Below the pieces are notes generated by a model. It saw nothing but the letters and a program-made list of their open reading frames with translations. It did no database searches and had not been told where the DNA came from. From Microthrixaceae bacterium (GTDB lineage: Bacteria > Actinomycetota > Acidimicrobiia > Acidimicrobiales > Microtrichaceae): a stretch of 61,911 bases of DNA. Shown piece by piece: positions 50,270-61,003 of the stretch. Both the position numbers and the translations under genes were made by a program. How positions within the stretch are numbered: position 1 is the stretch's first letter; each line of letters starts with the position of its first letter. Where the stretch lies: NCBI GenBank assembly GCA_020027475.1, contig JAHRAZ010000126.1, positions 1-61,911 on the forward strand. The letters run 5' to 3'.

Positions 50270-51766
50270 ATGGCACCCAAGAAGAAGGCACCCAAGAAGA
50301 AGGTCTCGAAGGTATCCCCGACATCACCCGAGCCGCGGGCTGCCGCCATATTCGATCTCGATCGCACACTGCTCTCCGGCGCCAGTGGGCCGATCATCAG
50401 CGAAGCCCTCAGGCAGGTGGGGTTGATCCCCGGTACCAAGACGATGGTCGAAACCATGATGTTCCGACTCTTCGATGTCGTCGGCGAGACCTGGCCGGCC
50501 ATGCTCGTGACCCGTCAGGGTGCACGAATGGCCAAGGGCTGGGACATTTCGCTCGTGAGAAAGGCCGGCGCTCTGGCTGCAAAACCATTGTCCGACGCCG
50601 TTCTGCCGTATGCGCATGACCTTTTCGACGAGCACCGTGCGGCAGGTCGCCCTCTGGTTCTGGCCACCACGACTCCCCGTGATCTGGTCAAGCCGTTGGC
50701 GGACGCACTTGGCTTCGATGACGTGATCGCCACTGAGTACGGAGCCAACGGTGGTCTCTATGACGGCTCAATCGATGGACTGTTCATCTGGGGCAAGGGC
50801 AAGGCTGAGGCGGTGAAGACCTGGGCTGAGGGCAACGCAATCGATCTCGAGCAGAGCTATGCGTATTCCGACAGTTACTACGACACACCGTTGTTGTCGA
50901 TCGTGGGCAATCCATTCGCAGTCAACCCCGATCCGAGGATGATCGGGGTTGCCGCACTGCGCCGCTGGCCGATAGTCCATCTGGACGTTCCGCATGGCGT
51001 CCCCAAGTTGTTCGGTGTGGAACCGCAGCGAGCGTTGATGGCCGTGGCTCAGCCTCAACTGGTCCCATGGGCACGGTTCGTCGTGAGGGGCGAGGACCGC
51101 ATTCCGATGGATGGCAAGGGAATCATCGTTGCCAATCACCGCAGCTACCTCGATCCATTCGCCATGGCCTACATGCTGGCCCGCCGTGGTCGGACTGTGC
51201 GTTTCCTCGGCAAGAAGGAAGTCTTCGATGCACCGGTTCTGGGTGAACTCGTGAAGGCCATGGGTGCAATCCGGGTGGATCGCGGAACGGGTTCAGGAGA
51301 ACCCCTGGAGCGTGCCGAGGATGCACTGGCAGCGGGTGAGATGGTGGCGATGATGCCTCAGGGCACGATTCCTCGTGGTCCGGAGTTCTTCGAACCGGTA
51401 CTCAAGGGACGCTGGGGCGCGGCCAAACTTGTTGCGGCATCCGGCGCGCCGGTGATCCCGGTGGGATTGTGGGGCACGGAGAAGGTCTGGCCCCGTTCCT
51501 CCAAGATTCCCAATGTGACCAATGTGCTTCACCCACCCGTGATTCGGGTTCAGGTGGGTGAACCGTTCCACCCCGAAGGAGACGACCTCGACGAGGTCAC
51601 AGCGGACATCATGGCGCACATCATGGACCAGCTCCCGGCGGAGGCAGGAAGGCGTCACGAACCATCACCGGAGGAACTCGCGTCGACCTATCCGTCTGGA
51701 GTGATCCCCGACGACATCGACGGAGCTTCGCAACATGAGGCCGGCCGGCGACCGGGAACCGACTGA
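50270..51766 (+). CDS. HAD-IB phosphatase fused to a PlsC-type acyltransferase
   Basis: A 498-residue two-domain protein. A Lys-rich start (MAPKKKAPKKKVSK, produced by a 15-base tandem duplication at 50273-50302) precedes a HAD hydrolase domain with nucleophile FDLDRTLLSG and motif IV SYAYSDSYYDTPLL. From about residue 265 a 1-acyl-glycerol-3-phosphate acyltransferase domain shows the H-x4-D box in VANHRSYLDPFA, the FLGKKE segment and MMPQGTIPRG. It probably takes part in phospholipid synthesis. The 6C RNA upstream ends in a terminator, so this gene needs its own promoter, not seen clearly. Confidence 0.9.
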   Translation: MAPKKKAPKKKVSKVSPTSPEPRAAAIFDLDRTLLSGASGPIISEALRQVGLIPGTKTMVETMMFRLFDVVGETWPAMLVTRQGARMAKGWDISLVRKAGALAAKPLSDAVLPYAHDLFDEHRAAGRPLVLATTTPRDLVKPLADALGFDDVIATEYGANGGLYDGSIDGLFIWGKGKAEAVKTWAEGNAIDLEQSYAYSDSYYDTPLLSIVGNPFAVNPDPRMIGVAALRRWPIVHLDVPHGVPKLFGVEPQRALMAVAQPQLVPWARFVVRGEDRIPMDGKGIIVANHRSYLDPFAMAYMLARRGRTVRFLGKKEVFDAPVLGELVKAMGAIRVDRGTGSGEPLERAEDALAAGEMVAMMPQGTIPRGPEFFEPVLKGRWGAAKLVAASGAPVIPVGLWGTEKVWPRSSKIPNVTNVLHPPVIRVQVGEPFHPEGDDLDEVTADIMAHIMDQLPAEAGRRHEPSPEELASTYPSGVIPDDIDGASQHEAGRRPGTD

Positions 51767-51790
51767 GTATCCGGAACCGCCGAACGGAAC

Positions 51791-54061
51791 TCAGCCGGTC
51801 TCAGCCCGGATGATGTTGAGTGCCGAGCCGGCCTTGAACCACTTGATGTGCTCGGCCGAGAGCGTGTGGTTGCAATCGAATTCGATTGTTGTGCCGTCGG
51901 GCTTGGTGATGACACAACGCAGTGGCTGGCCCGGTGCCATTTCGTCAATACCCGTGATGCTGATGCGGTCATCCTCGCCGATCTGGTCATAGGTCGCCGG
52001 GTCGGCAAACGTGAGGGGCAGCACTCCCTGCTTCTTCAGGTTGGCCTCATGGATACGAGCGAAGCTGCGCACGATGATCGCCTTGGCATCGCGAAACCGC
52101 GGCTCCATCGCGGCATGTTCACGGCTGGACCCTTCTCCCCAGTTCTCGTCGCCCACGGCAACCCATGGTTGACCTGATTCGCCGTAATGCCTGGCGATGT
52201 CCGGGAACGACTTCGTGACTCCGTCGAGTTGGTCCTTGCCTTCTCCGACGGCCCCGGTGAAGGTATTCACGGCTCCCAGGAACAAGTTTCCGGAGATGTT
52301 CTCGAGATGGCCCCGGTACTTGAGCCACGGTCCAGCCATGGAGATGTGATCGGTGGTGCATTTCCCCTGGGCCTTGAGCAGGATCGGCAGATCGAGATAA
52401 TCCTCACCGTCCCATGGTTCAAATGGTGTGAGCAGCTGAAGTCGCTCACTGGTATCAGACACGCGGACCTCCACACCGCTGCGGTCGTCGGGCGGCGGAA
52501 CGAATCCCGACTCACCGGGTGTGAATCCGGAGGACGGAAGCTCCTCACCCACTGGAACCATCAGCTTCACAGCCTCGCCATCGGCATTCGTCAGCGCATC
52601 ATTGAGCGGATCGAAATCGAGGGTTCCGGCGAGAGCCAGAGCCACCACGGTTTCGGGTGACGTCACGAACGCCAGCGTGTTCGGTGATCCGTCGTTTCGT
52701 TTGGGGAAATTCCGGTTGTAGGAGGTGACGATGGTGTTCAGTTCAGAATTGGCTCCTTCCGGTCGGGCCCATTGGCCGATGCAGGGACCACATGCGTTGG
52801 CAAGAACCGTGGCTCCGGCTTCTTCGAATACCTCGAGAAGACCATCTCGTTCGATGGTTGCCCGCACCTGCTCCGAACCCGGCGTGATGAGGAGTGGAGC
52901 CTTGACCGTGAGCCGGTTGTCCGCCGCGTGGCGCAGAATGGAGGCAGCACGCGTGATGTCCTCATAGGAGGAGTTGGTGCATGAACCCACCAGAGCCGTC
53001 GAAATCTCCACCGGCCAGCCGTTCTCCTTCGCCTCGGCGCCGAGCGCCGCAACCTCGCGGGACAGATCCGGAGTCTGCGGTCCGTTGATCCTGGGCTGGA
53101 GCGTACTGAGGTCGATTTCGATGACTTCGTCGAAGAACTGTCCCGGATTGGCCAGAACCGCTTCATCGGGACGCAGGTGGTGTGCGATTCCGTCGGCCGC
53201 CGCGGCAATTTCGCCGCGGTCGGTGGCGTTGAGGTAACGCGAGATTGCGTCGTCGTACGCGAAGATCGACGTGGTTGCACCGATCTCGGCACCCATGTTG
53301 CAGATCGTGGCCTTCCCGGTGGCGGAGATGCTGTTGGCGCCTTCGCCGAAGTACTCCACGATCGAGCCGGTTCCACCTTTCACCGTGAGGATGTCGGCAA
53401 CTTTGAGGATCACGTCCTTGGGAGAGCTCCAGCCATTCAACTCGCCGGTGAGATGAACACCGATGAGGGTCGGCCAGCGGACGTTGAACGGGAAGCCGGT
53501 CATCACATCCACGGCATCGGCTCCACCCACACCGATGGCGATCATTGCGAGACCACCGGCATTCGGAGTATGTGAATCGGTGCCAATCATCATCCCGCCG
53601 GGAAATGCGTATTGCTCCAAGACGACCTGGTGAATGATTCCGGAGCCCGGCATCCAGAACCCGAGGCCGTATTTCGCCGACACGGACTCCAGGAAGTCGT
53701 ATACCTCGGCGTTGTTCTGCTCGGCGGCGAGAAGGTCCACCTTGCCGTTGTCCCTGGCCTGAATCAGGTGATCGCAGTGAACCGTTGATGGCACGGCAAC
53801 TTCCGGCAGGCCTGCGGTGATGAACTGGAGCAGCGCCATCTGCGCGGTGGCATCCTGCATGGCAACCCGGTCCGGACGCAGGTCGTTGTAGGTGATCCCG
53901 CCTTCGAATGTGGCTGTCGGGTCGTCGAGATGGGCGATGAGGATCTTCTCGGAGAGGGTGAGTGCGCGCCCCAAGCGCTCGCGCTCGGTGTCGATCCGCC
54001 CCTCGAACCGGGCGTAGGCCTCGCGGACCAGTTCGATCGGCGTACTGGCGGTGACTGGCAT
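51791..54061 (-). CDS. acn: Aconitate hydratase
   Basis: A 756-residue mitochondrial-type aconitase. Fe-S cysteines are in [11 protein letters not shown] and [10 protein letters not shown]; the swivelling C-terminal domain has [13 protein letters not shown] and [13 protein letters not shown]. Substrate residues around [11 protein letters not shown] and [10 protein letters not shown] are typical. ATG 54061 with AGGAG upstream on the minus strand. It is about 2.7 kb from gltA, so both first TCA enzymes are encoded close together. A palindrome about 45 bases upstream may be an operator. Confidence 0.95.
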   Translation of the reverse strand: MPVTASTPIELVREAYARFEGRIDTERERLGRALTLSEKILIAHLDDPTATFEGGITYNDLRPDRVAMQDATAQMALLQFITAGLPEVAVPSTVHCDHLIQARDNGKVDLLAAEQNNAEVYDFLESVSAKYGLGFWMPGSGIIHQVVLEQYAFPGGMMIGTDSHTPNAGGLAMIAIGVGGADAVDVMTGFPFNVRWPTLIGVHLTGELNGWSSPKDVILKVADILTVKGGTGSIVEYFGEGANSISATGKATICNMGAEIGATTSIFAYDDAISRYLNATDRGEIAAAADGIAHHLRPDEAVLANPGQFFDEVIEIDLSTLQPRINGPQTPDLSREVAALGAEAKENGWPVEISTALVGSCTNSSYEDITRAASILRHAADNRLTVKAPLLITPGSEQVRATIERDGLLEVFEEAGATVLANACGPCIGQWARPEGANSELNTIVTSYNRNFPKRNDGSPNTLAFVTSPETVVALALAGTLDFDPLNDALTNADGEAVKLMVPVGEELPSSGFTPGESGFVPPPDDRSGVEVRVSDTSERLQLLTPFEPWDGEDYLDLPILLKAQGKCTTDHISMAGPWLKYRGHLENISGNLFLGAVNTFTGAVGEGKDQLDGVTKSFPDIARHYGESGQPWVAVGDENWGEGSSREHAAMEPRFRDAKAIIVRSFARIHEANLKKQGVLPLTFADPATYDQIGEDDRISITGIDEMAPGQPLRCVITKPDGTTIEFDCNHTLSAEHIKWFKAGSALNIIRAETG

Positions 54062-54104
54062 TTCTACTCCTGATGCAGCGTGTTCGTTCGGCAATACAAG
54101 TAGA

Positions 54105-54120
54105 ACACATGCTGATGTGT
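54105..54120. promoter_or_regulatory. Palindrome upstream of aconitase
   Basis: ACACAT-GCTG-ATGTGT, a perfect six-base inverted repeat in the divergent gap between acn and coaE-uvrB. On the minus strand it sits where the spacer of the aconitase promoter would be, suiting a repressor such as a TetR-type AcnR, but the sequence does not match the published corynebacterial site. Confidence 0.45.
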
Positions 54121-54212
54121 GGCAACGGTTGCGAGGGCGCGAACGTGGGCAGTGGCCTGCCGAAGTGCGGGTGTGAATCAGGAAAAGCGGGGGAGAATGT
54201 AACGTTCCGTTC

Positions 54213-56933
54213 GTGCTCTTGATTGGTCTCACAGGTGGAATCGGCTCCGGGAAATCCAGCGTGTCCGAGCGCCTCGTACAACGGGGGGCCGTACTGGTGG
54301 ATGCCGATGCGCTTGTGAAGGAACTCCAGCAGCCCGGCACGATCGTTTTCAACGAGATGGTTGAGCGCTTCGGCGTGGGAATCGTGGCTGAAGACGGCAC
54401 ACTCGACCGCCCTGCGGTGGCGGAGGTGGTTTTCAGCGACAAAGATGCCCTTGCTGACCTCGGAGCCATCGTTCACCCGCGGGTGCACGAAGAGATCGTG
54501 CGGCGGATTGAGAAGCAATCCGACAGCGACAATGTCGTGGTGCTGGACATTCCCCTGCTTGCGGAGTCCGGCTGGCCGGGATTGGTCGGAACGATTGTGG
54601 TCGACCTTGATCCGGAAACGGCTGTCGAGCGGCTTGTCGAACACCGAGGTTTCGATGAGGCCGACGCGAGGGCCCGGATCTCGAACCAGGCGAGCCGCGA
54701 GGACCGCCTGGCCACAGCCGATCATGTGGTGGACAACGGTGGCACGGTTGGAGACCTGGACAGAGAAGTCGAGAAGGCGTGGGAGTGGATCAATTCCCTG
54801 CGCTTTGCCGGTGATTCTGCAGCGCAGGCGATGCCTGTTGCCCCAGAGGTCCACTCATCGGATGCACTTTCCCTCGCCACGGAACAGTTGGGCGAGCCAA
54901 TCCTGCTGCACCCTTTCGAGGTCATCTCCGAGTTCAAGCCGGCCGGGGATCAGCCCAAGGCAATCGAAACCCTGACTGAAGGTGTCGAGGGCGGTGAACG
55001 CTTCCAGACGCTGCTGGGAATCACGGGCTCCGGCAAGTCGGCCACGATTGCATGGACGATCGAACAGGTGCAGCGTCCGACACTGGTGATCGCTCCCAAC
55101 AAGAGCCTTGCCGCCCAGTTGGCCACGGAGTTCCGCGAGTTCTTCCCCAACAACCGCGTTGAGTACTTCGTCTCCTATTACGACTACTACCAACCCGAGG
55201 CATACATCGCCAGCAGCGACACCTACATAGAGAAGGACTCGTCGGTCAACGATGAGATCGATCGCTTGCGTCACTCGGCCACGAGCGCGCTGCTCACCCG
55301 ACGCGATGTGATCGTGGTGGCATCGGTGAGCTGCATCTACGGACTCGGTTCTCCATCTGAATACGCGGGCCGCCTGCTCGTGCTGCGACCCGGCGACGTG
55401 GTGGACCAGCGGGCGGTTCTGAGCCGGTTGGTCGATCTGCAGTACGAACGCAACGACATGAACCTCGTGCGCGGCAAGTTCCGGGTTCGCGGTGACGTGC
55501 TCGAACTGCATCCTGCGTATGAGGAAACGGCTGTACGTGTCGAGTTCTTCGGAGACGAGGTGGAGCAGATCGCCGTGGTGGATCCACTCACCGGCGAGAA
55601 GGTGGGGGAGCTGGATGAACTGGTGGTGTTTCCCAATACCCACTACGCCACTTCCGATGAGCGGATTGGCGCGGCGATCCACCGGATCGAAACCGAGCTG
55701 GCGGAACGCCTTCAGTATTTCGAGAAGGAAGGGAAGCTCCTGGAGGCGCAGCGGTTGCGAATGCGCACCGAGTACGACCTGGAGATGCTGTCCGAGATGG
55801 GGTTCTGCAACGGGGTGGAGAACTACTCCGCACTGATCGACGGACGCGACCGAGGTGAACCTCCCTACACGCTCCTCGATTTCTTCCCCGGCGACTATCT
55901 CACGATCATCGACGAGTCCCATGTGACGATTCCGCAGCTCCACGGGCAGTACGAAGGGGACCGTTCGCGCAAGGAGAACCTCGTCGACTTCGGTTTCCGC
56001 CTGCCGTCGGCGGCTGACAACCGGCCCCTGCGGTTCGAGGAGTGGGCCGAGAGGGCGGGCCAGACGATCTTTCTGTCAGCCACACCAGGCGATTGGGAGG
56101 TTGAGCGGTCCACCACCGTGGTGGAGCAGATCGTGCGTCCAACCGGCCTGGTGGATCCCGAGGTCATCATCAAGCCCACAAAGGGTCAGATTGATGACCT
56201 GATGACCCAGATCAACGAGCGGGTCACGGCCGGGGAGAGGGTGTTGGTCACCACACTCACCAAGAAGATGGCCGAGGATCTGACCGAATACCTGCTCGAG
56301 ATGGGTATTCGGGTCCGCTACATGCACTCCGAGGTGGACACGCTCCAGCGGATCGAACTGGTGCGGGATCTGCGTCTCGGCGAGTTCGACGTGTTGGTGG
56401 GAATCAACCTACTCAGGGAAGGGCTCGACATTCCCGAGGTTTCCCTTGTGGCGATACTCGATGCCGACAAGGAAGGTTTCCTGCGCTCCAGACGCTCATT
56501 GATCCAGATGATCGGCCGCGCGGCGCGCAACGTGAACGGCCAGGTCGTGATGTACGCGGATCAGATCACGGACTCCATGACCACTGCCATTTCCGAGACG
56601 AATCGCCGGCGCGGACTGCAGCTGACCTACAACGAAGAGCACGGAATCCATCCACAGACGATCCGCAAGGCCATCACGGACATCCTCGCCGACCTCCGCG
56701 GCAGCGACGCCACGGCACCCCTGCCCGGTGGTGGTCGACGCAAACAACGCCCCGGCGAGAAGGCTCGTGCTGCTCAGTACGCGGACTTGCCGCCCCAGGA
56801 TCTGGGAGCCCTGATCCAGGTTCTCGAAGACGAGATGGCGCAGGCCTCTGCGGACCTTCGATTCGAAGAAGCCGCCCGGTTGCGTGATGAGGTGAAGGAA
56901 CTGAAGCGCGAATTCAAGTCGGCTACCGGCTGA
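54213..56933 (+). CDS. uvrB: Fusion of dephospho-CoA kinase (CoaE) and excinuclease subunit UvrB
   Basis: One uninterrupted 906-codon frame. Residues 1-195 are CoaE: P-loop [32 protein letters not shown] and a typical C-terminal helix. A ~30-residue linker (about 198-227) follows. Residues 228-906 are a complete UvrB: Walker A GITGSGKS at 269-276, the beta-hairpin [11 protein letters not shown], helicase motifs LSATPGDWE and [10 protein letters not shown], and the C-terminal UVR domain ([24 protein letters not shown]). CoaE makes coenzyme A; UvrB verifies damage with UvrA. A possible internal ATG at codon 207 (54831) could allow separate UvrB, but has only a weak ribosome site. In relatives the two genes are usually neighbours. 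Confidence 0.9.
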   Translation: MLLIGLTGGIGSGKSSVSERLVQRGAVLVDADALVKELQQPGTIVFNEMVERFGVGIVAEDGTLDRPAVAEVVFSDKDALADLGAIVHPRVHEEIVRRIEKQSDSDNVVVLDIPLLAESGWPGLVGTIVVDLDPETAVERLVEHRGFDEADARARISNQASREDRLATADHVVDNGGTVGDLDREVEKAWEWINSLRFAGDSAAQAMPVAPEVHSSDALSLATEQLGEPILLHPFEVISEFKPAGDQPKAIETLTEGVEGGERFQTLLGITGSGKSATIAWTIEQVQRPTLVIAPNKSLAAQLATEFREFFPNNRVEYFVSYYDYYQPEAYIASSDTYIEKDSSVNDEIDRLRHSATSALLTRRDVIVVASVSCIYGLGSPSEYAGRLLVLRPGDVVDQRAVLSRLVDLQYERNDMNLVRGKFRVRGDVLELHPAYEETAVRVEFFGDEVEQIAVVDPLTGEKVGELDELVVFPNTHYATSDERIGAAIHRIETELAERLQYFEKEGKLLEAQRLRMRTEYDLEMLSEMGFCNGVENYSALIDGRDRGEPPYTLLDFFPGDYLTIIDESHVTIPQLHGQYEGDRSRKENLVDFGFRLPSAADNRPLRFEEWAERAGQTIFLSATPGDWEVERSTTVVEQIVRPTGLVDPEVIIKPTKGQIDDLMTQINERVTAGERVLVTTLTKKMAEDLTEYLLEMGIRVRYMHSEVDTLQRIELVRDLRLGEFDVLVGINLLREGLDIPEVSLVAILDADKEGFLRSRRSLIQMIGRAARNVNGQVVMYADQITDSMTTAISETNRRRGLQLTYNEEHGIHPQTIRKAITDILADLRGSDATAPLPGGGRRKQRPGEKARAAQYADLPPQDLGALIQVLEDEMAQASADLRFEEAARLRDEVKELKREFKSATG

Positions 56934-56969
56934 GGGCGCCTACTGGTTTTGGGGCGCCTACTGGTTGAG
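56934..56969 (+). repeat. 18-bp tandem duplication at the uvrB/aroC 3' ends
   Basis: GGGCGCCTACTGGTTTTG followed by a copy ending TTGAG (first 15 bases identical), directly after the uvrB stop. The second unit holds the convergent aroC stop codon and its last codons, so the extra copy created the spacer between the two stops. Confidence 0.8.
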
Positions 56970-58037
56970 GGCGCGCTGCCTCAGCCAGTGATCTGCGAGC
57001 ACCAACAGTGCCGCCGCCTCGACCATCGGCACGGCCCTCGGCAGCACGCATGGATCATGCCGGCCCTTGGCCGACAGCGTGGTGGGCGCGTTGTCCCGAG
57101 TAACGGTTTGTTGCTCCGAAGCGATTGTTGCAGTGGGCTTGAATGCTGCGCGCATGACGATCGTTTCACCGTTGGATATTCCACCCTGAATGCCGCCGGA
57201 GTAGTTGGTGACGGTATGTGGATGACCGTCGGGGCCGGGCACGAACTGGTCGTTGTGCTCCCTGCCGGTCATGGTGATCGCCGAAAACCCGGATCCGACC
57301 TCGAAGCCCTTCGTTGCAGGCAGTGACATGACTGCTTTCGCCAGGTCCGCCTCCAATTTGTCGAACACGGGCTCACCGAGGCCTGCCGGCACACCGCGGG
57401 CCACACAGGTAACTGTGCCGCCGAGCGAGTCTCCGTCGCTGCGGGCCCCTTCGATGGCAACGGTCATCCGGGCTGCAGCATCGGGATCAGGACAGCGGGT
57501 GGGATCCGCCTCGACTTGGCGCAGCGTCACCGTGTCGGCGTCCACCTTGGCAACGGTTTCGTGGACCTGGCTGACCCATCCCAGTACTTTGATCCCGTGT
57601 TGGGCCAGCATCTTTCGGGCGATCGCAGCCGCGGCAACCCGGCCGATTGTTTCTCGTGCAGAGGCTCGCCCACCGCCCGCAACTGCGCGGAGTCCGTACT
57701 TGGCTTCGGTGGTGTAATCGGCGTGTGACGGCCGGTAGGTGTCGGCCATGTCGTCATAGGCGCCGGATTGCTGATCCAGGTTGGGGACCATCATGGCGAT
57801 CGGGGTGCCAAGTGTCAGGCCGTTGTAGACGCCGGAGAGGATTTCGACGGTATCGGTCTCCTTGCGTTGGGTGACCAGTCGGCTCTGGCCGGGTCGACGC
57901 CGATCCAGGTCGGGTTGGATGTCGGCTTCGCTGAGTTCCATGCCGGGCAAAACGCCGTCGACGACCACGCCGACTGCACCTCCGTGGGACTCGCCGAAGG
58001 TGGTGATTCGAAAGAGGGTGCCGGCGTTGCTGGACAT
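56958..58037 (-). CDS. aroC: Chorismate synthase
   Basis: Last step of the shikimate pathway, FMN-dependent. Signatures: [11 protein letters not shown] (first), [27 protein letters not shown] (second), and [18 protein letters not shown] and [12 protein letters not shown] near the end are typical. 359 residues from ATG 58037; a GTG at 58046 adds three residues. No ribosome site is obvious, so it could be leaderless. No other aro gene is near. The LexA box of uvrA lies in the gap behind its start. Confidence 0.94.
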   Translation of the reverse strand: MSSNAGTLFRITTFGESHGGAVGVVVDGVLPGMELSEADIQPDLDRRRPGQSRLVTQRKETDTVEILSGVYNGLTLGTPIAMMVPNLDQQSGAYDDMADTYRPSHADYTTEAKYGLRAVAGGGRASARETIGRVAAAAIARKMLAQHGIKVLGWVSQVHETVAKVDADTVTLRQVEADPTRCPDPDAAARMTVAIEGARSDGDSLGGTVTCVARGVPAGLGEPVFDKLEADLAKAVMSLPATKGFEVGSGFSAITMTGREHNDQFVPGPDGHPHTVTNYSGGIQGGISNGETIVMRAAFKPTATIASEQQTVTRDNAPTTLSAKGRHDPCVLPRAVPMVEAAALLVLADHWLRQRALNQ

Positions 58038-58065
58038 GTGAGGCACATTCTAGGAAACGGTTGTG

Positions 58066-58081
58066 GTGAACAGATGTTCGG
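58066..58081 (+). promoter_or_regulatory. LexA (SOS) box of uvrA
   Basis: GTGAACAGATGTTCGG, with a perfect GAAC-N4-GTTC core, 34 bases before the uvrA ATG and 28 bases behind the aroC start. It fits uvrA's classic SOS control and could also affect aroC. Confidence 0.72.
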
Positions 58082-58115
58082 GTGCCTTGCGGGGCGCGAG
58101 TACAGTTCCATTTCG

Positions 58116-60962
58116 ATGGCTGAAACGAATCGAATCGTGATTGGCGGTGCCCGGGAGCACAACCTTAAGGATGTGAGCCTCGATCTGCCCCGAGACCGGT
58201 TGATCGTGTTCACCGGCCTTTCCGGATCGGGCAAGTCCTCGCTCGCGTTCGACACGATCTATGCCGAGGGTCAGAGGCGGTATGTGGAGTCGTTGTCAGC
58301 CTATGCCCGGCAGTTCCTGGGGCAGATGGACAAGCCTGATGTGGACGTTATCGAGGGCCTGTCTCCGGCGATCTCGATCGACCAGAAGTCGGCGTCGCGC
58401 AATCCGCGGTCCACTGTTGGCACTGTCACAGAGGTCTACGACTACCTGCGCTTGTTGTTCGCCCGAGTGGGGATTCCCCACGATCCGCAAACCGGTGAGC
58501 GGCTGGTGCGCCAGACTCCACAGCAGATAGTCGACCGAATCCTCCAACTCGAGGACGGCACCCGATTCCAGGTCCTCGCTCCGGTGGTGCGGGGGCGCAA
58601 GGGAACCTATGAGCAACTGTTCTCGGAATTGACCTCCGAGGGTTTCGCTCGAGTCCGGGTCGACGGAGAACTCCACGACCTTCCGGTGGAGCTGGACCTT
58701 GCCCGATACGAGATCCATCACATTGAGGTCGTGGTGGACCGCCTTGTGCTGCGTGACGGGATCGAACGGCGATTGACCGACTCGATGGAAACGGCCCTGA
58801 ATCTCGCTGAAGGCGTGGCACAGGTGGAGATTGTCAAAGCCGATGGGGAGCCTGACCTGCTGACCTTCTCCGAAAAGTTGTCGCGGCCCTCCGACGGCAA
58901 GTCTTTCGAGGAGTTGGCTCCTCGTAATTTCTCCTTCAACTCCCCGTATGGTGCTTGTTCGGTCTGTGATGGGCTTGGCACCACGTTTGAGGTGGATCCG
59001 GAGTTGGTGGTCCCCGACCGCGACCTTTCCGTAAACGGCGGGGTTCTCGCTCCGTGGGCCTCGGGGCACGCCAAGTACTTCCACCGCCTTCTCGATGCGG
59101 TTTGTGAGGAGTTCGAGATAGATGGCGACAAGCCCTTCGCCAAACTTCCCGGGAAGCAGCGGGAGATATTGCTCAACGGTGCGCCGGGAGCGGAGAAACT
59201 GAGCGTTCGGTTCCGCAACCGGTACGGACGCACGCGCACATACAACGCCAAGTACGAAGGTGTGATTCCCTATCTGAAGCGTCGGCACGTCGAGTCGGAA
59301 TCTGATTCGGCTCGGGAGGCCGTCGAGGGATACATGCGACAGGTCCCGTGCGCTGTCTGTGACGGGGCACGTCTGAATCCGTTGGCTCTGGCGGTGACGG
59401 TGGACGAGCTCAACATGCATCAACTGTGCCGCCTGTCGATAGCGGACACCCGTGACCGACTCGCAGATCTGCATCTGGATGAGCGTCAGGAGATGATCGC
59501 GGAACGGGTCCTGAAAGAAGTCAACTCCCGTCTGGCCTTCCTTTGTGACGTCGGACTCGACTATCTGTCTCTCGAGCGTTCGGCAGCCACCCTCTCCGGT
59601 GGGGAGGCTCAACGGATCCGCTTGGCGTCCCAGATCGGCTCAGGATTGGTTGGCGTGCTCTACGTGCTCGACGAACCTTCGATCGGCCTGCATCAGCGTG
59701 ACAATCACAAGCTGATCGAAACCCTCATCCGTCTACGGGACATAGGAAACACCGTGCTGGTGGTGGAACACGATGAGGACACCATCATGCAAGCCGATCA
59801 CGTGGTGGACATCGGTCCGGGCGCTGGGGAGCACGGCGGGGAGGTCGTGCATTCGGGCACCGTGAAGCAGTTGCTCAAGAAGAAGGACTCGATCACAGGC
59901 CAGTACATCTCCGGCAAACGCCAGATCCCTTTGCCGGACAAGCGACGCAAGCCGGGCGAGGAATGGCTCACGGTGGTTGGCGCGCGCGAACACAATCTTG
60001 CCGACATCGATGTGGACTTTCCGCTCGGGTGTTTCATATCGATCACCGGAGTCTCCGGTTCCGGCAAGTCAACGTTGGTCAATGACATCCTGTTGCGGTC
60101 ACTGATGCAGCATGTGTATTCCTCCAAGGTGCCGCCCGGACTGCACAAACGCGTGGAGGGTATCGAGCACATCGACAAGGTGATCAACATCGATCAGTCG
60201 CCGATCGGTCGTACTCCCCGCTCCAATCCGGCCACCTACACCGGCGTGTTCGATCACATACGGAAGCTTTTCGCCAAGACGAACGAGGCCAAGGTACGGG
60301 GCTACCTTCCGGGCCGATTCAGCTTCAACGTGAAGGGCGGCCGCTGCGAGGCCTGCTCGGGTGACGGCAACATCAAGATCGAGATGCACTTCCTGCCCGA
60401 TGTGTACGTGCCGTGCGAGATCTGCAAGGGCGCCCGGTACAACCGGGACACCCTCGACATCACGTTCAAGGGTTTGAACATCGCCGAGGTTCTTGATCTG
60501 CCCTGTGAAGAGGCCCTGGAGTTCTTCAGCAATCAGCCGACGATCGCTCGACACATGCAGACTCTGGTGGACGTCGGCCTTGGGTATGTCCGCCTGGGCC
60601 AACCGGCAACCACGTTGTCCGGCGGGGAAGCTCAGCGCGTGAAGTTGTCCTCGGAACTGACCAAACGTTCCACCGGTCACACGATCTACATGCTTGACGA
60701 GCCGACCACCGGTTTGCATTTCGAGGACATTCGGAAGCTTCTGACGGTGCTCTCCCGTTTGGTGGATCAGGGCAACACCGTGGTCGTGATCGAGCACAAC
60801 CTTGACGTAATCAAAACGGCTGACTGGATTATTGATCTCGGTCCCGAAGGTGGCGAGGGTGGGGGACAAGTCCTCGCCGAGGGGACACCCGAGGACATCG
60901 CCCGTGTTGCTGACAGCTACACGGGTCAGTTCCTGGGGCCGTTGCTGGATGGCTCCAAGTAG
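58116..60962 (+). CDS. uvrA: Excinuclease ABC subunit UvrA
   Basis: The 948-residue damage-recognition ATPase of nucleotide excision repair. Two ABC modules: first Walker [10 protein letters not shown] near residue 35 with [19 protein letters not shown]; zinc cysteines in ACSVCDGLG and [12 protein letters not shown]; first signature [16 protein letters not shown]; second Walker [10 protein letters not shown] near residue 648, the CEACSGDG / [10 protein letters not shown] zinc module, and [18 protein letters not shown] 58116 is chosen; longer in-frame reading crosses aroC. It lies beside uvrB as in many actinobacteria, with aroC inserted in the opposite strand. Confidence 0.96.
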   Translation: MAETNRIVIGGAREHNLKDVSLDLPRDRLIVFTGLSGSGKSSLAFDTIYAEGQRRYVESLSAYARQFLGQMDKPDVDVIEGLSPAISIDQKSASRNPRSTVGTVTEVYDYLRLLFARVGIPHDPQTGERLVRQTPQQIVDRILQLEDGTRFQVLAPVVRGRKGTYEQLFSELTSEGFARVRVDGELHDLPVELDLARYEIHHIEVVVDRLVLRDGIERRLTDSMETALNLAEGVAQVEIVKADGEPDLLTFSEKLSRPSDGKSFEELAPRNFSFNSPYGACSVCDGLGTTFEVDPELVVPDRDLSVNGGVLAPWASGHAKYFHRLLDAVCEEFEIDGDKPFAKLPGKQREILLNGAPGAEKLSVRFRNRYGRTRTYNAKYEGVIPYLKRRHVESESDSAREAVEGYMRQVPCAVCDGARLNPLALAVTVDELNMHQLCRLSIADTRDRLADLHLDERQEMIAERVLKEVNSRLAFLCDVGLDYLSLERSAATLSGGEAQRIRLASQIGSGLVGVLYVLDEPSIGLHQRDNHKLIETLIRLRDIGNTVLVVEHDEDTIMQADHVVDIGPGAGEHGGEVVHSGTVKQLLKKKDSITGQYISGKRQIPLPDKRRKPGEEWLTVVGAREHNLADIDVDFPLGCFISITGVSGSGKSTLVNDILLRSLMQHVYSSKVPPGLHKRVEGIEHIDKVINIDQSPIGRTPRSNPATYTGVFDHIRKLFAKTNEAKVRGYLPGRFSFNVKGGRCEACSGDGNIKIEMHFLPDVYVPCEICKGARYNRDTLDITFKGLNIAEVLDLPCEEALEFFSNQPTIARHMQTLVDVGLGYVRLGQPATTLSGGEAQRVKLSSELTKRSTGHTIYMLDEPTTGLHFEDIRKLLTVLSRLVDQGNTVVVIEHNLDVIKTADWIIDLGPEGGEGGGQVLAEGTPEDIARVADSYTGQFLGPLLDGSK

Positions 60963-60983
60963 AGATTCTCAAGTAGAGATCAA
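60956..60983 (+). repeat. 14-bp tandem duplication over the uvrA stop
   Basis: CAAGTAGAGATTCT followed by CAAGTAGAGATCAA; the first eleven bases are identical. The first copy includes the TAG stop of uvrA, so a second stop context lies right behind it. Confidence 0.75.
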
Positions 60984-61003
60984 GTGGCGCGCCGGGCGCC
61001 CAG

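Noticed and set aside
54198-54212. Possible LexA box before coaE-uvrB (AAC-GTTCC-GTTC)
   Set aside because: The left half-site lacks the G of GAAC and the spacing is five, so it does not fit the operator.
53163-54854. Long minus-strand frame of 563 codons over the aconitase start
   Set aside because: It is Arg/His-rich shadow reading of aconitase and coaE; no family resemblance.
58296-59612. Minus-strand frame of 438 codons inside uvrA
   Set aside because: It lies wholly antisense to conserved UvrA sequence, with composition typical of a shadow frame in GC-rich DNA.
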